This document shows positions 45,832 to 55,700 of a stretch of DNA of 64,000 nt, piece by piece. Below the pieces are notes generated by a model that did not search any database, was not told the origin of the DNA, and saw only the letters and a program-made list of their open reading frames with translations. The DNA is from Lyngbya sp. PCC 8106 (lineage in GTDB: Bacteria > Cyanobacteriota > Cyanobacteriia > Cyanobacteriales > Microcoleaceae): NCBI RefSeq assembly GCF_000169095.1, contig NZ_AAVU01000003.1:1-64000 (forward strand). The letters are read 5' to 3'. Both the position numbers and the translations under genes were made by a program. Position 1 is the first letter of the stretch; each line of letters opens with the position of its first letter.

Positions 45832-47007
45832 ATGCAAATCTATTTAGACTATAGTGCAACCACTCCCACCCGCCCAGAAGCGATCGCAGCCATGCAAGCC
45901 GTTCTCACCCAACAATGGGGGAATTCTTCCAGCTTACATGAATGGGGTCAAAGGGCGGCGACAGTCTTAGAACGATCTAGAAGCCAAGTTGCTCACCTGA
46001 TCAACGCCCCGCCCGAGTCCATTATTTTTACCTCTGGAGGTACAGAAGCCGATAATATGGCAATCATGGGCGTAGCTCGATGTTATTCTACTCCCCAACA
46101 TCTGATTATTTCCAGTATCGAACATTCGGCGATCGCGGAACCTGCAAAATTACTAGAACAAGGAGGATGGCAAGTCACCCGTCTTCCGGTTGATCGTTTG
46201 GGGCGAGTTCATCCGTTAGACTTGCAAGCGGCTATTCAACCCAATACTGTCTTAGTCTCGGTCATTTATGGACAAAGTGAAATCGGTACTTTACAACCCA
46301 TTGAAGCATTAGGTAAAATCGCCCGATCTCAGGGGGTATTATTTCATATCGATGCCGTACAAGTCGCTGGACGAATCCCCATCAATGTGCAAACCTTACC
46401 TGTTGATCTGTTGTCGCTGTCGAGTCATAAACTGTATGGCCCTCAAGGAAGCGGCGCCCTGTATGTGAAACCTGGTGTCGAGTTGCAACCTTTATTAGCA
46501 GGTGGCGGTCAAGAAATGAAGTTACGTTCGGGAACTCAAGCTATTCCAGTGATTGCCGGGTTTGGAATGGCGGCAGAATTGGCGATCCAAGAGATGGTCA
46601 CAGAAACGCCTCGGTTAATTCAGTTACGCGATCGCTTATTTGATGGATTGGCCGATGTGACCGAGTTAATTCCCACAGGAGATCGGATTCATCGACTCCC
46701 TCATCATGTCAGTTTTTGTTTCCTGCCGCAAACCGGGGAAAGTTCATCACCCGTTACCGGAAAAACCCTGGTTCGACAAATGAATCTCGCCGGAATTGGT
46801 ATTAGTGCAGGTTCGGCTTGTCATAGTGGTAAACTCAGTCCGAGTCCAATTTTATTGGCAATGGGATATGACGAAAAAACCGCTTTGGGTGGAATTCGCC
46901 TAACGTTAGGGCGAGACACGACAGAAGCTGATATTGATTGGACAGTGTTGGTGTTGAAACAAATTCTCCAACGACTGCAACCCTTACCTGTGGTTGTGAA
47001 TGTTTAA
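45832..47007 (+). CDS. Cysteine desulfurase (NifS/IscS family)
   Basis: A 391-residue PLP enzyme. Start IYLDYSATTPTRPEA, the His before the cofactor in SSIEHSAI, the PLP Lys in LSLSSHKLYGPQGSGAL, and the active Cys in SAGSACHSGKLSPSP are all present. The Cys loop is of the group with a flexible segment. It takes sulfur from cysteine for Fe-S clusters or tRNA thiolation. No iscU or other partner is adjacent; gene name not assigned because several paralogues exist. Confidence 0.93.
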   Translation: MQIYLDYSATTPTRPEAIAAMQAVLTQQWGNSSSLHEWGQRAATVLERSRSQVAHLINAPPESIIFTSGGTEADNMAIMGVARCYSTPQHLIISSIEHSAIAEPAKLLEQGGWQVTRLPVDRLGRVHPLDLQAAIQPNTVLVSVIYGQSEIGTLQPIEALGKIARSQGVLFHIDAVQVAGRIPINVQTLPVDLLSLSSHKLYGPQGSGALYVKPGVELQPLLAGGGQEMKLRSGTQAIPVIAGFGMAAELAIQEMVTETPRLIQLRDRLFDGLADVTELIPTGDRIHRLPHHVSFCFLPQTGESSSPVTGKTLVRQMNLAGIGISAGSACHSGKLSPSPILLAMGYDEKTALGGIRLTLGRDTTEADIDWTVLVLKQILQRLQPLPVVVNV

Positions 47008-47183
47008 TACGGTTGATATCCCCCTAACTCTCTCACTCTCTGATTCAGTAGAAGGGGGGATCAATCTTAATCAATTTATCGTCATTATTTTTTAAATTCG
47101 GATAAAGTTAACCTTTTAAATTACGATACAATACCTAAAGAAACTAGATTTTTGACCCATTTATTCAACAAGATTAACTGTTT

Positions 47184-47933
47184 ATGACGCAATTACCGAA
47201 AAGTATAGAAGAAGCTGTCGAACAAGCCAAACAAGCAACCCAAGCCGCACTTGATGACGGTTACAAACTTGTGCAAGTTGAGTTGGTTTTCCCTGAAATC
47301 GAACTTCAAGCCCAAGCTATTGCTCAACAATTTATTCCGGCGATCGAAGAATCTGGAACTGTCCTCAAAGTCTTTTTTCCGGATGCGGGTGCTGCTGCAT
47401 TAGCCCGTCGAGATTGGGGCGAAATCCCCTTTAAAATCAGTGATCTCGGTAGTAGTCGTTCGCCGATAGATAGCCGGGTTAAAGACGATGATGGACGTTT
47501 CTTAGTGGTTTCTCCAACTCCGGTGGAAGTCGAACAAGTGGAAAAATTATCTCAGTTAGCAGGTGATCGCGTCACAATATTACTCAATCCCCGTCTCGAA
47601 GATATTGCTATTATAGGAATAGGCTACGCTGCTCGCGCCTTGCGCGATCGGTTTATTAGTACGATTGAATCCTGCTATTATCTCAGACCCCTCGAAGGTG
47701 ATGCCGCCCTCTATCGCTGTTATCCCTCTCTCTGGGAAGTTTGGCAAGAAATTGATGGAGAATACACACTCCTGGCTCAAGAACAAACAAAGCCAGTCGG
47801 AGATCAACTCGATCAAATTTTAGCAGGAAATAGCTCCAGTGAGGGAGATTCAACTCAGTCCTCAAGGCCACAGCCGAAAAAACAAGGCTTTCTCGCCGGA
47901 CTGCAAAGCTTTCTCAATGCTCTCAGTCGATAA
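47184..47933 (+). CDS. DUF1995-type protein
   Basis: 249 residues starting MTQLPKSIEEAVEQAKQA, the family opening that I recognise as DUF1995, found in cyanobacteria and plastids (LPA3-like photosystem assembly factors). It contains VELVFPEIELQAQAIAQQF and LEDIAIIGIGYAARALRDRF. The last 30 residues are a disordered Ser/Gln/Lys tail. Role in photosystem assembly is by analogy. The phosphatase gene starts 43 bases after its stop. Confidence 0.8.
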   Translation: MTQLPKSIEEAVEQAKQATQAALDDGYKLVQVELVFPEIELQAQAIAQQFIPAIEESGTVLKVFFPDAGAAALARRDWGEIPFKISDLGSSRSPIDSRVKDDDGRFLVVSPTPVEVEQVEKLSQLAGDRVTILLNPRLEDIAIIGIGYAARALRDRFISTIESCYYLRPLEGDAALYRCYPSLWEVWQEIDGEYTLLAQEQTKPVGDQLDQILAGNSSSEGDSTQSSRPQPKKQGFLAGLQSFLNALSR

Positions 47934-47975
47934 AGCCTGATCGAATCGCTCATTGAGCAACCCCGGTGAAAGAAA

Positions 47976-48746
47976 ATGTCGAACCGACGCCTGATCATTG
48001 GTGATGTACATGGCCATTATGACGGTATGATCACCCTGCTTGAACAACTTGCTCCAGGGTCTGAGGATCAGGTCTATTTTCTCGGAGATTTAATGGATCG
48101 TGGCCCGAAAAGTGCTGAAGTTGTTGAATTTGTTAAAAATAGTCCCTATCATTGTTTGATGGGAAACCACGAACAATTGATGTTAAATGCCTTACCGGAA
48201 GTTGGCAAAAATACTCAAGCTTGGCAGGCTTGGCTTTATAGTGGCGGATATGCAACGATTTCTAGCTATCAAAAAGCAGGTATTATGCCGAGAGAACATC
48301 TAGAGTGGATGCGATCACTTCCGATGTTTTTAGACTTAGGAGATGTCTGGTTAGTTCATGCAGGAATTCACCCACATTTACCCCTTTCTCAACAAACTGA
48401 AGCAGAATTTTGCTGGATTAGACGAGAGTTTCATAATATTCCCAAACCCTATTTTAGCGATAAATTAGTTATTGTTGGTCATACGATTACTTTTACTTTT
48501 AATGGGATAGAACCGGGTTCTTTAGTTCGAGGACAAGGATGGTTAGGCATCGATACGGGAGTTTATCATGCGAAAAGTGGTTGGTTAACGGGTCTTGATA
48601 TTACCAATAATAAGGTTTATCAAGTGAATGTTTTATATAATAATAAAGTGCGGATTCTGTCCTTAGAAAAAGTGGTCACTCAGCTTAAACGTCCTTCTTT
48701 TTTGGCTCGTTTGCGATATGTTCCCCCGAAAAAAAAACTAGATTAG
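47976..48746 (+). CDS. PPP-family metallophosphatase
   Basis: A 256-residue enzyme with all metal-binding motifs in order: GDVHGHYDGM, GDLMDRGPKS, MGNHEQLM, a later LVHAGIHPH and VGHTIT. Closest by look to serine/threonine-type or ApaH-like bacterial phosphatases. Substrate unknown. Likely co-transcribed with the DUF1995 gene. Confidence 0.88.
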   Translation: MSNRRLIIGDVHGHYDGMITLLEQLAPGSEDQVYFLGDLMDRGPKSAEVVEFVKNSPYHCLMGNHEQLMLNALPEVGKNTQAWQAWLYSGGYATISSYQKAGIMPREHLEWMRSLPMFLDLGDVWLVHAGIHPHLPLSQQTEAEFCWIRREFHNIPKPYFSDKLVIVGHTITFTFNGIEPGSLVRGQGWLGIDTGVYHAKSGWLTGLDITNNKVYQVNVLYNNKVRILSLEKVVTQLKRPSFLARLRYVPPKKKLD

Positions 48747-49164
48747 ATAAGGTTAATAGATGAGACAACCTTTGTTTTTTCGTTGATATACCATTCGTTA
48801 TCGCATTTGAGAGGAGTTGAAATCAAGTTTTAAGTGGGGTTGCGGATCATCGACAATGACTCAAATCACAACGTTTCAGCTTGAGTTTATGGTAAACTTG
48901 GTGCTATTATAGATTCAGTTATGAAATGAATTTTGTTATCCAGCCTTTTCAAGATTAGCCATTGTTTTTATCAAAAAAAATTGTTGTATTGTTCTCTATC
49001 TTAGCCGGAAAATAAAACCTTAAAATTCATAAAAAATATTGATGAGGCTTATTGTTTTATGAATCTAACTTAGAAAATCAAGGGCAAAACAGACAACAAT
49101 AGAGACAATCAACGAAAGAAAGTTAAAAACTCATTTTTTATAGAATCAACTTCCTCAGTAAAAA
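48747..49164. other. 418-base leader region before the giant gene
   Basis: AT-rich, no ORF or hairpin that I can support. The promoter of the 2103-codon gene should be here. Confidence 0.35.
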
Positions 49165-52100
49165 ATGTCTAAAAACTTTATCTTAGATCGAGGAAATTCT
49201 CATTCCTCGGGTGCATTTACTTATTCCAAAATCTTCTCTGACTCTGCTCTTGTCCTAATTGATTCTACCATAAACAACCCCACCGATCTGATGGCAGGTA
49301 TCCGTCCGGGAACCGAAATCGTATTGCTAGATCGCGATCGCAATGGTATGATCGAAATAGCAGAAATCCTGAATCAACATCCCCCCTTTGCATCCGTCCA
49401 CCTGATCAGTCATGGTTCACCTGGATGCTTACAGTTAGGGAATATTCAGCTAAATTATCACAGTCTTCCTCGGTACACCTCTATACTCAAGTCTTGGTTT
49501 TCGCCATCTTGTCTCCAAGGAAGTATTCTGGTTTTATACGGATGTCAGCTTGCTGCGGGTAAAGAAGGTCAGAACTTTCTCAAACAACTCAGTGATATTC
49601 TAGGAATAGAAATTATTGCATCTTCTCAACGAGTTGGAAATGCTGAGTTGGGGGGAAATTGGAATTTTGATTGGAATATAGGAAAACAAACCTTTCCCCA
49701 GATTTTTTCTGAGACTTTCCAGCAGACTTATCCCGGTGTATTCGCCAATATTCGGGTAAACAGTAACGCTGACAATACCACAGCGAATGATGGTTTAGTT
49801 ACCCTACGAGAAGCGATTATCGCCGCCAATAACAATACAACAACCGATCTGGGTGATACAGGATTAGGGGCAGATACAATAATATTTGAACCTAGTCAAA
49901 CTGATTCTATCATAACTCTGAATGGTTCGCAACTGAATATTACCAGTGACCTGACCATTGATGGTTTAGGAACGAATATTATTGTGAGTGGGAATAGCAA
50001 TAGTTTCCGTGTTTTTCTAATTGATGATAACACCAATACCAAAATTAATGTCACCCTACAAGGATTAACTATTCAAGACGGAGTAGCAGAAAATGATGAC
50101 GGTGGCGGAATTTATAATAAAGAAAATCTCACCTTGGATGAAAGTATTGTTCGCTATAATCTTTCAGAAGATGATGGGGGTGGAATTAGAAATGATGGAA
50201 CTCTCACTATTATAAATAGTAGCATTGTTAATAATATTTCTCAAGGTATGACTAGCACAAGTGGCGGTGGGGGACTCCTAAATACAACCAATGGAACTGT
50301 TACCATTAGCAATAGTTGGTTTGATGGAAATCGCGCTAAAAATGGGAGTGCAATTCGCAATGATGGGATTTTAAGTTTAACAGAAAGTACCGTTAGTAAT
50401 CACAGTGCGATCGCTGACGGTGACTTTCCAAGTGCGATCATTAATACCATTAATCCTTCAAACCCTTCGCAATTCGGTAAACTCACTATTGAAAATAGCA
50501 CAATTAGCAATAACCAAGTTTCGGGAATTGTTAATGGGGGAGTAGTTGACAAGATTAATCATACCACGATTGCCGGAAATCAGGGGAAAGCAATTGAGAA
50601 TAAAAACACGGTTACTCTCCTCAGCAATAGTATTTTAGCAGGAAATACAGATAACATAGTTGGTGGAACGACAACTCAAACCAATAACTTAACCGGAACT
50701 TTTGCAGAAGTTGGACTCAATTCTACCTTAGCAAACAATGGCGGTTCAACTCCGACTCATAATTTACTTTCTGGAAGTTCTGCGATTAATTCAGCCGATA
50801 GTTTTACCGCAGCAACAACTGATCAACGGGGAATATTTAGAGATAGTTTACCCGATATTGGCGCTTTTGAAGCAATATTTTTCCCTCTGAGTGTTGTCAT
50901 CAATGAAATTGCTTGGATGGGAACATCTAATAGCTTTAATGATGAATGGATAGAACTGTATAACCCTGGTGATACAAACATTAACTTAAGTGGTTGGGTA
51001 CTCGAAGCCAGTGATGGAACTCCGAGTCAAACCATTCCCAACGGAACAATTATCGCACCGGAAAGTTATTTATTACTCGAACGAACAGATGATACTACTG
51101 TTAATAATATCACAGCCGACTTGATTTATACAGGAGTATTAGGAAATGAGGGAGAAACTCTAACGTTAAAATCTCCAGATGGGAATATTATTGATAGTGT
51201 TAATGAGGATGGTGGGGGTTGGGTAGCGGGAGAAAATTCTCCTAAATTTACAATGGAACGGATCGATCCAACTTTACCCGGAGATGATAACAACTGGCGA
51301 ACCAATGACGGATTAACAATTAACGGGATTGACGCCAACGATAACTTAATCTATGGTACACCAAAATCAGCCAATTCTCTCGGTGCAATTCCTAATTTAT
51401 CGGTGAACGATGTTGATATTGTAGAAATAGATAGCGGAACTTTCAATACTACTTTTACCGTAAATCTTTCTCATCCCACGAGTCAAACGGTTACAGTTGA
51501 CTATGTTACCGCAGATGTTACCGCAAGCGAGGGAAATGACTACACTTTTAAAACCGGAAGTCTGGAGTTTGAACCCGGAGAAACTAGCAAAACTGTTGAT
51601 GTAAGTATTACGGGAGATAGTTTATTTGAAGCCAATGAAACCTTTAATTTAGTTCTCAGCAACCCCTCCAACGCCGGGATAATAGATGGAACTGGAGAGG
51701 GAAAAATTCAAGATAACGATACAGCGCCGACGGTGAATTTTACAACAGCAACCCAAAGCAGCGAAGAAGGGGAAGTCATAACAGTTATTCCAGAACTTTC
51801 TGCGGTAGCGGGAGTTAACATTACGCTTCCGTTTTCAGTAGCGGGAACAGCAACCAATAACAGCGACTATAGTATCAACCCTAGTCCGATTATAATTCCT
51901 GCGGGAAATTTAGAAAGCATTATTTCACTGAATTTGAGTGAGGATAATCTCGATGAAGTCGAGGAAACCATTATCTTAAACTTAGACAATCCAACAAACG
52001 CCACCGTTGGGGAAAATTCGACTCATACTATTACACTTCTAGATATTGATCCTCCTCCGAATGTTAGTCTGAGTTTGAATAAGTTTTCGTTTTTAGAAAC

Positions 52101-55100
52101 TACAGATACAACGACTCTTACCGCAAGTTTAGATGTTGTATCGAGTCAAGATGTAACGGTTAATTTTAACTTTGAAGGAACAGCAACATTTGGAACAGAC
52201 TATACAGCTAATAATACATCGATTATTATTCCAGCAGGAGAGACTGAAAACAGTATTACTTTAACAGGTTTGACAGATGCGATCGCCGAAGAAAATGAAA
52301 CTGTAGAAGTTAGTATTAATAGCATTATAAACGGAATAGAGAAGGAGACTCAAACTGTCACTGCGACTCTCATTGATAATAATACTCCGCAAGTTATTGT
52401 CACTCCGACAAACCTCAATATTAGCGAAGGAGAAACGACGACTTACACCCTCCAACTCGCCACTCAACCGACTCAACCTGTGACGATTTTTGTGGAGACA
52501 GGAAGCCAAGTTGAAGCGGTTTCTCCTATTATTTTTAATGAGACAAACTGGAATATTCCTCAAACGGTTAGTATTACCGCAATAGATGATACTGTTCTTG
52601 AAGGAAACCACAGTCAAACTCTAACTCATGCTGTGACTAGCAATGATGGAAAGTATGATAATATTGGGGTGGATAATATTGAGGTTAATCTTGCTGATAA
52701 CGAGATTAGCTATAGTTTATCGGTTGATAATACAGAAGTAATAGAAGGAAATAATAGCAGTCAAACGGTTACTTATACGATTACTCGAACGGGGGATCTG
52801 AGTCAACCGAGTGAGATTAATTACAATTTGGAAGGGACAGCTACTCCTGAAATAGATTATCACAATATTCAGCTTGAGGAAACGGTTGTAAATACCAGCG
52901 GAAATATTAACTTTGATGTCGGAGAAACGACTAAAACTTTAACAGTAGATATCTTAGGAGATGAGACTTTTGAACCCGAAGAAACTCTCAAACTCAGTCT
53001 GACTTCTTCTGAAACAACAACTTTTAATAATTCTCCTTTAAGTATTGCGATCGCTAATGATGATCCGCTTCCTATTATTAACTTTGAAACCGCAAGTTAT
53101 ACGGTTGATGAAATTACGGAAACAGTAACGATTAATGTGAGTCTGAGTAACCCTTCGAGTTCAGAAATTACGGTGATTTATGCTACCTCAAATGGAACAG
53201 CAATAGCTGGAAAAGATTACACAGAAACAACAGGAAATCTAACTTTTAATCCCGGAGAAACCCAACAGAGTTTTACAATTCCGATCCAAAATGATCAGAG
53301 TATAGAAGCGAATGAAACGGTAAATATAGAACTTGATAACCCAACAGATGCGACTCTCGGAACTCGCAACGAAGCTGAACTTATTCTCATAGATAATCAA
53401 ACAGCAACGGTTAGCTTGGAACAGGTTAACTATACTGTTAATGAAATAGATGGTGTGATTGAAATTCTAGTTAATCTTGATCAGGTTGTTAGTATTCCTG
53501 TCAGTATTGACTATACAACAATAGGAGGAACAGCAACCGCAGCATTTGACTATACACCAACTCGCGGAGTTCTTGATTTTAACCCTGGAGAAACACAAAA
53601 AATTATCAGCATTCCTATTTTAGATGATCAAGAAATAGAAGAAAATGAAACTGTTAATTTCGCACTCACGAACCCAAGCCAAAAACTGATACTGGGTTCA
53701 CCAGATACAGCAACTATTACCATTATTAGTGATGATATTCCAACGGTTGAACCGACTCCAATACCAACTATTGAACCCACACCAACACCAACTATTGAAC
53801 TAATACCAGAACCTTCTGTTGAACCAACACCAACTATTGAACCAACACCAGAACCTTCTATTGAACCGACTCCAACTCCAACTATTGAACTAATACCAGA
53901 ACCTTCTATTGAACCAACACCAACTATTGAACCAACACCAGAACCTTCTATTGAACCAACACCAACACCAACTTTTGAACCAACTCCAACACCAACTATT
54001 GAACTAACTCCAGAACCTTCTATTGAACCAACACCAACTCCAACTATTGAACTAATACCAGAACCTTCTATTGAACTAACACCAACACCAACTTTTGAAC
54101 TAACACCAACACCAACTATTGAACAAACACCGACACCAACGCCAACACCAGAACCTTTTGTTGAACTAATACCAACACCAACTATTGAACCTTCTGTTGA
54201 ACCAACACCAACACCATTTTTAGAACCAACACCGACTCCAACACCAACTATTGAACTAATACCAGAATCTTTTATTGAACCGACTCCAACACCAACTTTT
54301 GAACCTTCTGTTGAACCAACTCCAGAACCTTCTATTGAACTAACACCAACACCAACTATTGAACCAATTCCAACACCTCAACTTACTTTTGAACCACAAC
54401 AGCCTACTGTTTTTGAAGTTCCAGGTTCATCAGATCTCTTTGATCTAACTGCTTACATTCCTCCCATTACACCCCCAAGCCGACCTTTAGAGCTAAAATT
54501 TGATGTAGAATTAGAAGGAGAAGCGATCGCCATTTCGACAAATGCTTCAGATCGGGTGATCGGAACATCAGCAGATAACCAAATGTTTGGCTTTCTCGGG
54601 GAAGATACCCTATTTGCGGGTGAAGGTAACGATATTGTGATCGCTAATAACAATAATGACTTCCTCAGTGGAGACGAGGGAAACGATACGCTTCACGGTG
54701 GACAGGGAAATGATACTCTCCAGATGGGTTCAGGTCAAGATCAAGGGTTTGGAGATCAAGGAGAGGATTATATTTATGGCGAAAATGGAGAAGATCGTTT
54801 ATATGGAGGGGAGGGAAACGATCGCCTGTTTGCTGATGACGGGAATGACTGGGTAAACGGAAATAGCGAAGCAGATTATATATCAGGAAACTCAGGAAAT
54901 GATACCCTTTATGGCGGAAAAGGTCAAGATACCTTGCAAGGTGGAACAGATCATGATTCTATTGAAGGAAATCTCGCAGAAGACTGGATCGAGGGAAATG
55001 CGGGAAATGATCACCTGTGGGGAAATGCGGGGGATGATACACTCTCAGGTAATCGCGATCATGATATCCTGTTTGGTGGCGACGGAAATGACTGGCTAGA

Positions 55101-55476
55101 TGGAAACGCCGGAGAAGATGAAATTTTTGGGAATTTTGGTGATGACACGCTAGATGGCGGGGAAGGAAACGATCGCCTTTTAGGAGGGGATGGGGATGAC
55201 TGGTTGGTGGGAGAGGAAGGCGAAGATACCTTGTCAGGTGGGGAAGGAAACGATCGCTTTTTTGTATCAGAGGGTCGAGGCTTAGATGTGTTGCTAGATT
55301 TTGAAAAAGGTGAGGATATGATCGTTCTCGATGGCGGCTTGCAGTGGGAAGAACTAGGCATTTTTTGGCGCCCACATTCTCTCATTTTAACTATAGCACA
55401 AACCGGGGAAGAATTGATCGAGTTATTCGGAATTGACGGTGAAATGTTTACAGTTGATGATATTTTATTCAGGTGA
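49165..55476 (+). CDS. Giant DUF4347/Calx-beta/RTX repeat protein
   Basis: 2103 residues. In order: DUF4347 at about 25-190 (LVLIDSTINNPTDL, HLISHGSPGCLQLG, LYGCQLAAG), without a normal signal peptide; a right-handed beta-helix region at about 195-560 starting with NADNTTANDGLVTLREAI; a lamin-tail domain at about 575-690 (VVINEIAWMGTSNSFNDEWIELYN); repeated Calx-beta units at about 745-1520 (FEPGETSKTVDVSI, FNPGETQQSFTI); a Pro/Thr/Glu linker at 1526-1745; and RTX calcium-binding nonapeptides at about 1795-2050 (GGEGNDRLFADDGND). RTX proteins are usually exported by type I secretion through a C-terminal signal. It is probably a surface or extracellular adhesin-like protein. No type I genes are adjacent. 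Confidence 0.93.
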   Translation: MSKNFILDRGNSHSSGAFTYSKIFSDSALVLIDSTINNPTDLMAGIRPGTEIVLLDRDRNGMIEIAEILNQHPPFASVHLISHGSPGCLQLGNIQLNYHSLPRYTSILKSWFSPSCLQGSILVLYGCQLAAGKEGQNFLKQLSDILGIEIIASSQRVGNAELGGNWNFDWNIGKQTFPQIFSETFQQTYPGVFANIRVNSNADNTTANDGLVTLREAIIAANNNTTTDLGDTGLGADTIIFEPSQTDSIITLNGSQLNITSDLTIDGLGTNIIVSGNSNSFRVFLIDDNTNTKINVTLQGLTIQDGVAENDDGGGIYNKENLTLDESIVRYNLSEDDGGGIRNDGTLTIINSSIVNNISQGMTSTSGGGGLLNTTNGTVTISNSWFDGNRAKNGSAIRNDGILSLTESTVSNHSAIADGDFPSAIINTINPSNPSQFGKLTIENSTISNNQVSGIVNGGVVDKINHTTIAGNQGKAIENKNTVTLLSNSILAGNTDNIVGGTTTQTNNLTGTFAEVGLNSTLANNGGSTPTHNLLSGSSAINSADSFTAATTDQRGIFRDSLPDIGAFEAIFFPLSVVINEIAWMGTSNSFNDEWIELYNPGDTNINLSGWVLEASDGTPSQTIPNGTIIAPESYLLLERTDDTTVNNITADLIYTGVLGNEGETLTLKSPDGNIIDSVNEDGGGWVAGENSPKFTMERIDPTLPGDDNNWRTNDGLTINGIDANDNLIYGTPKSANSLGAIPNLSVNDVDIVEIDSGTFNTTFTVNLSHPTSQTVTVDYVTADVTASEGNDYTFKTGSLEFEPGETSKTVDVSITGDSLFEANETFNLVLSNPSNAGIIDGTGEGKIQDNDTAPTVNFTTATQSSEEGEVITVIPELSAVAGVNITLPFSVAGTATNNSDYSINPSPIIIPAGNLESIISLNLSEDNLDEVEETIILNLDNPTNATVGENSTHTITLLDIDPPPNVSLSLNKFSFLETTDTTTLTASLDVVSSQDVTVNFNFEGTATFGTDYTANNTSIIIPAGETENSITLTGLTDAIAEENETVEVSINSIINGIEKETQTVTATLIDNNTPQVIVTPTNLNISEGETTTYTLQLATQPTQPVTIFVETGSQVEAVSPIIFNETNWNIPQTVSITAIDDTVLEGNHSQTLTHAVTSNDGKYDNIGVDNIEVNLADNEISYSLSVDNTEVIEGNNSSQTVTYTITRTGDLSQPSEINYNLEGTATPEIDYHNIQLEETVVNTSGNINFDVGETTKTLTVDILGDETFEPEETLKLSLTSSETTTFNNSPLSIAIANDDPLPIINFETASYTVDEITETVTINVSLSNPSSSEITVIYATSNGTAIAGKDYTETTGNLTFNPGETQQSFTIPIQNDQSIEANETVNIELDNPTDATLGTRNEAELILIDNQTATVSLEQVNYTVNEIDGVIEILVNLDQVVSIPVSIDYTTIGGTATAAFDYTPTRGVLDFNPGETQKIISIPILDDQEIEENETVNFALTNPSQKLILGSPDTATITIISDDIPTVEPTPIPTIEPTPTPTIELIPEPSVEPTPTIEPTPEPSIEPTPTPTIELIPEPSIEPTPTIEPTPEPSIEPTPTPTFEPTPTPTIELTPEPSIEPTPTPTIELIPEPSIELTPTPTFELTPTPTIEQTPTPTPTPEPFVELIPTPTIEPSVEPTPTPFLEPTPTPTPTIELIPESFIEPTPTPTFEPSVEPTPEPSIELTPTPTIEPIPTPQLTFEPQQPTVFEVPGSSDLFDLTAYIPPITPPSRPLELKFDVELEGEAIAISTNASDRVIGTSADNQMFGFLGEDTLFAGEGNDIVIANNNNDFLSGDEGNDTLHGGQGNDTLQMGSGQDQGFGDQGEDYIYGENGEDRLYGGEGNDRLFADDGNDWVNGNSEADYISGNSGNDTLYGGKGQDTLQGGTDHDSIEGNLAEDWIEGNAGNDHLWGNAGDDTLSGNRDHDILFGGDGNDWLDGNAGEDEIFGNFGDDTLDGGEGNDRLLGGDGDDWLVGEEGEDTLSGGEGNDRFFVSEGRGLDVLLDFEKGEDMIVLDGGLQWEELGIFWRPHSLILTIAQTGEELIELFGIDGEMFTVDDILFR
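53742..54400 (+). repeat. Minisatellite-like Pro/Thr/Glu coding repeat
   Basis: Degenerate direct repeats encode units such as PTPTIEPTPEPSIE and PTPTIELIPEPSIE. The DNA copies share blocks like ACCAACACCAACTATTGAA. Third-position differences show that copies have drifted, while some pairs remain nearly identical. Such stretches often change length by slippage. Confidence 0.8.
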
Positions 55477-55479
55477 AGT

Positions 55480-55700
55480 ACCTGTCGCCAACATTTCATT
55501 TATGGCGCAGGCTTCCTGCTTCATTGACAACTGCCTCTACTAGAAAAGGCTCCAGCTTTGGTCTTACATCGTCTCCACGGGCTAACGCGCCACTTCCTGA
55601 CGCTCTCTTAGTCAGCATTCCTAAGTGTGGGGAAACCCGCACGGGGTCTGACCGCTAAAAAGTAGTCACGCAAATTGCCAGCCGCATTAATATCTCTATC
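55480..55700 (-). ncRNA. Probable right-end omega RNA of TnpB
   Basis: For IS605 TnpB proteins the guide RNA comes from the 3' part of tnpB and the right end. Here the minus-strand stretch after tnpB holds the hairpin GCAGG-CTT-CCTGC (55507-55519 on plus) and a second pairing CGCCA (55486-55490) with TGGCG (55503-55507). The guide would be read from the sequence just outside the element, that is from the 3' end of the giant gene. Boundaries are estimates. Confidence 0.5.

Noticed and set aside
53742..54400. Regular repeats considered as a CRISPR array
   Set aside because: No constant repeat with unique spacers; the frame is open and codes for a Pro/Thr/Glu linker.
54959..55499. Long minus-strand frames of 138 and 146 codons opposite the RTX region
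   Set aside because: They are mirror images of the Gly/Asp-rich repeat coding sequence, are full of Pro, Ser and His, and resemble no protein.
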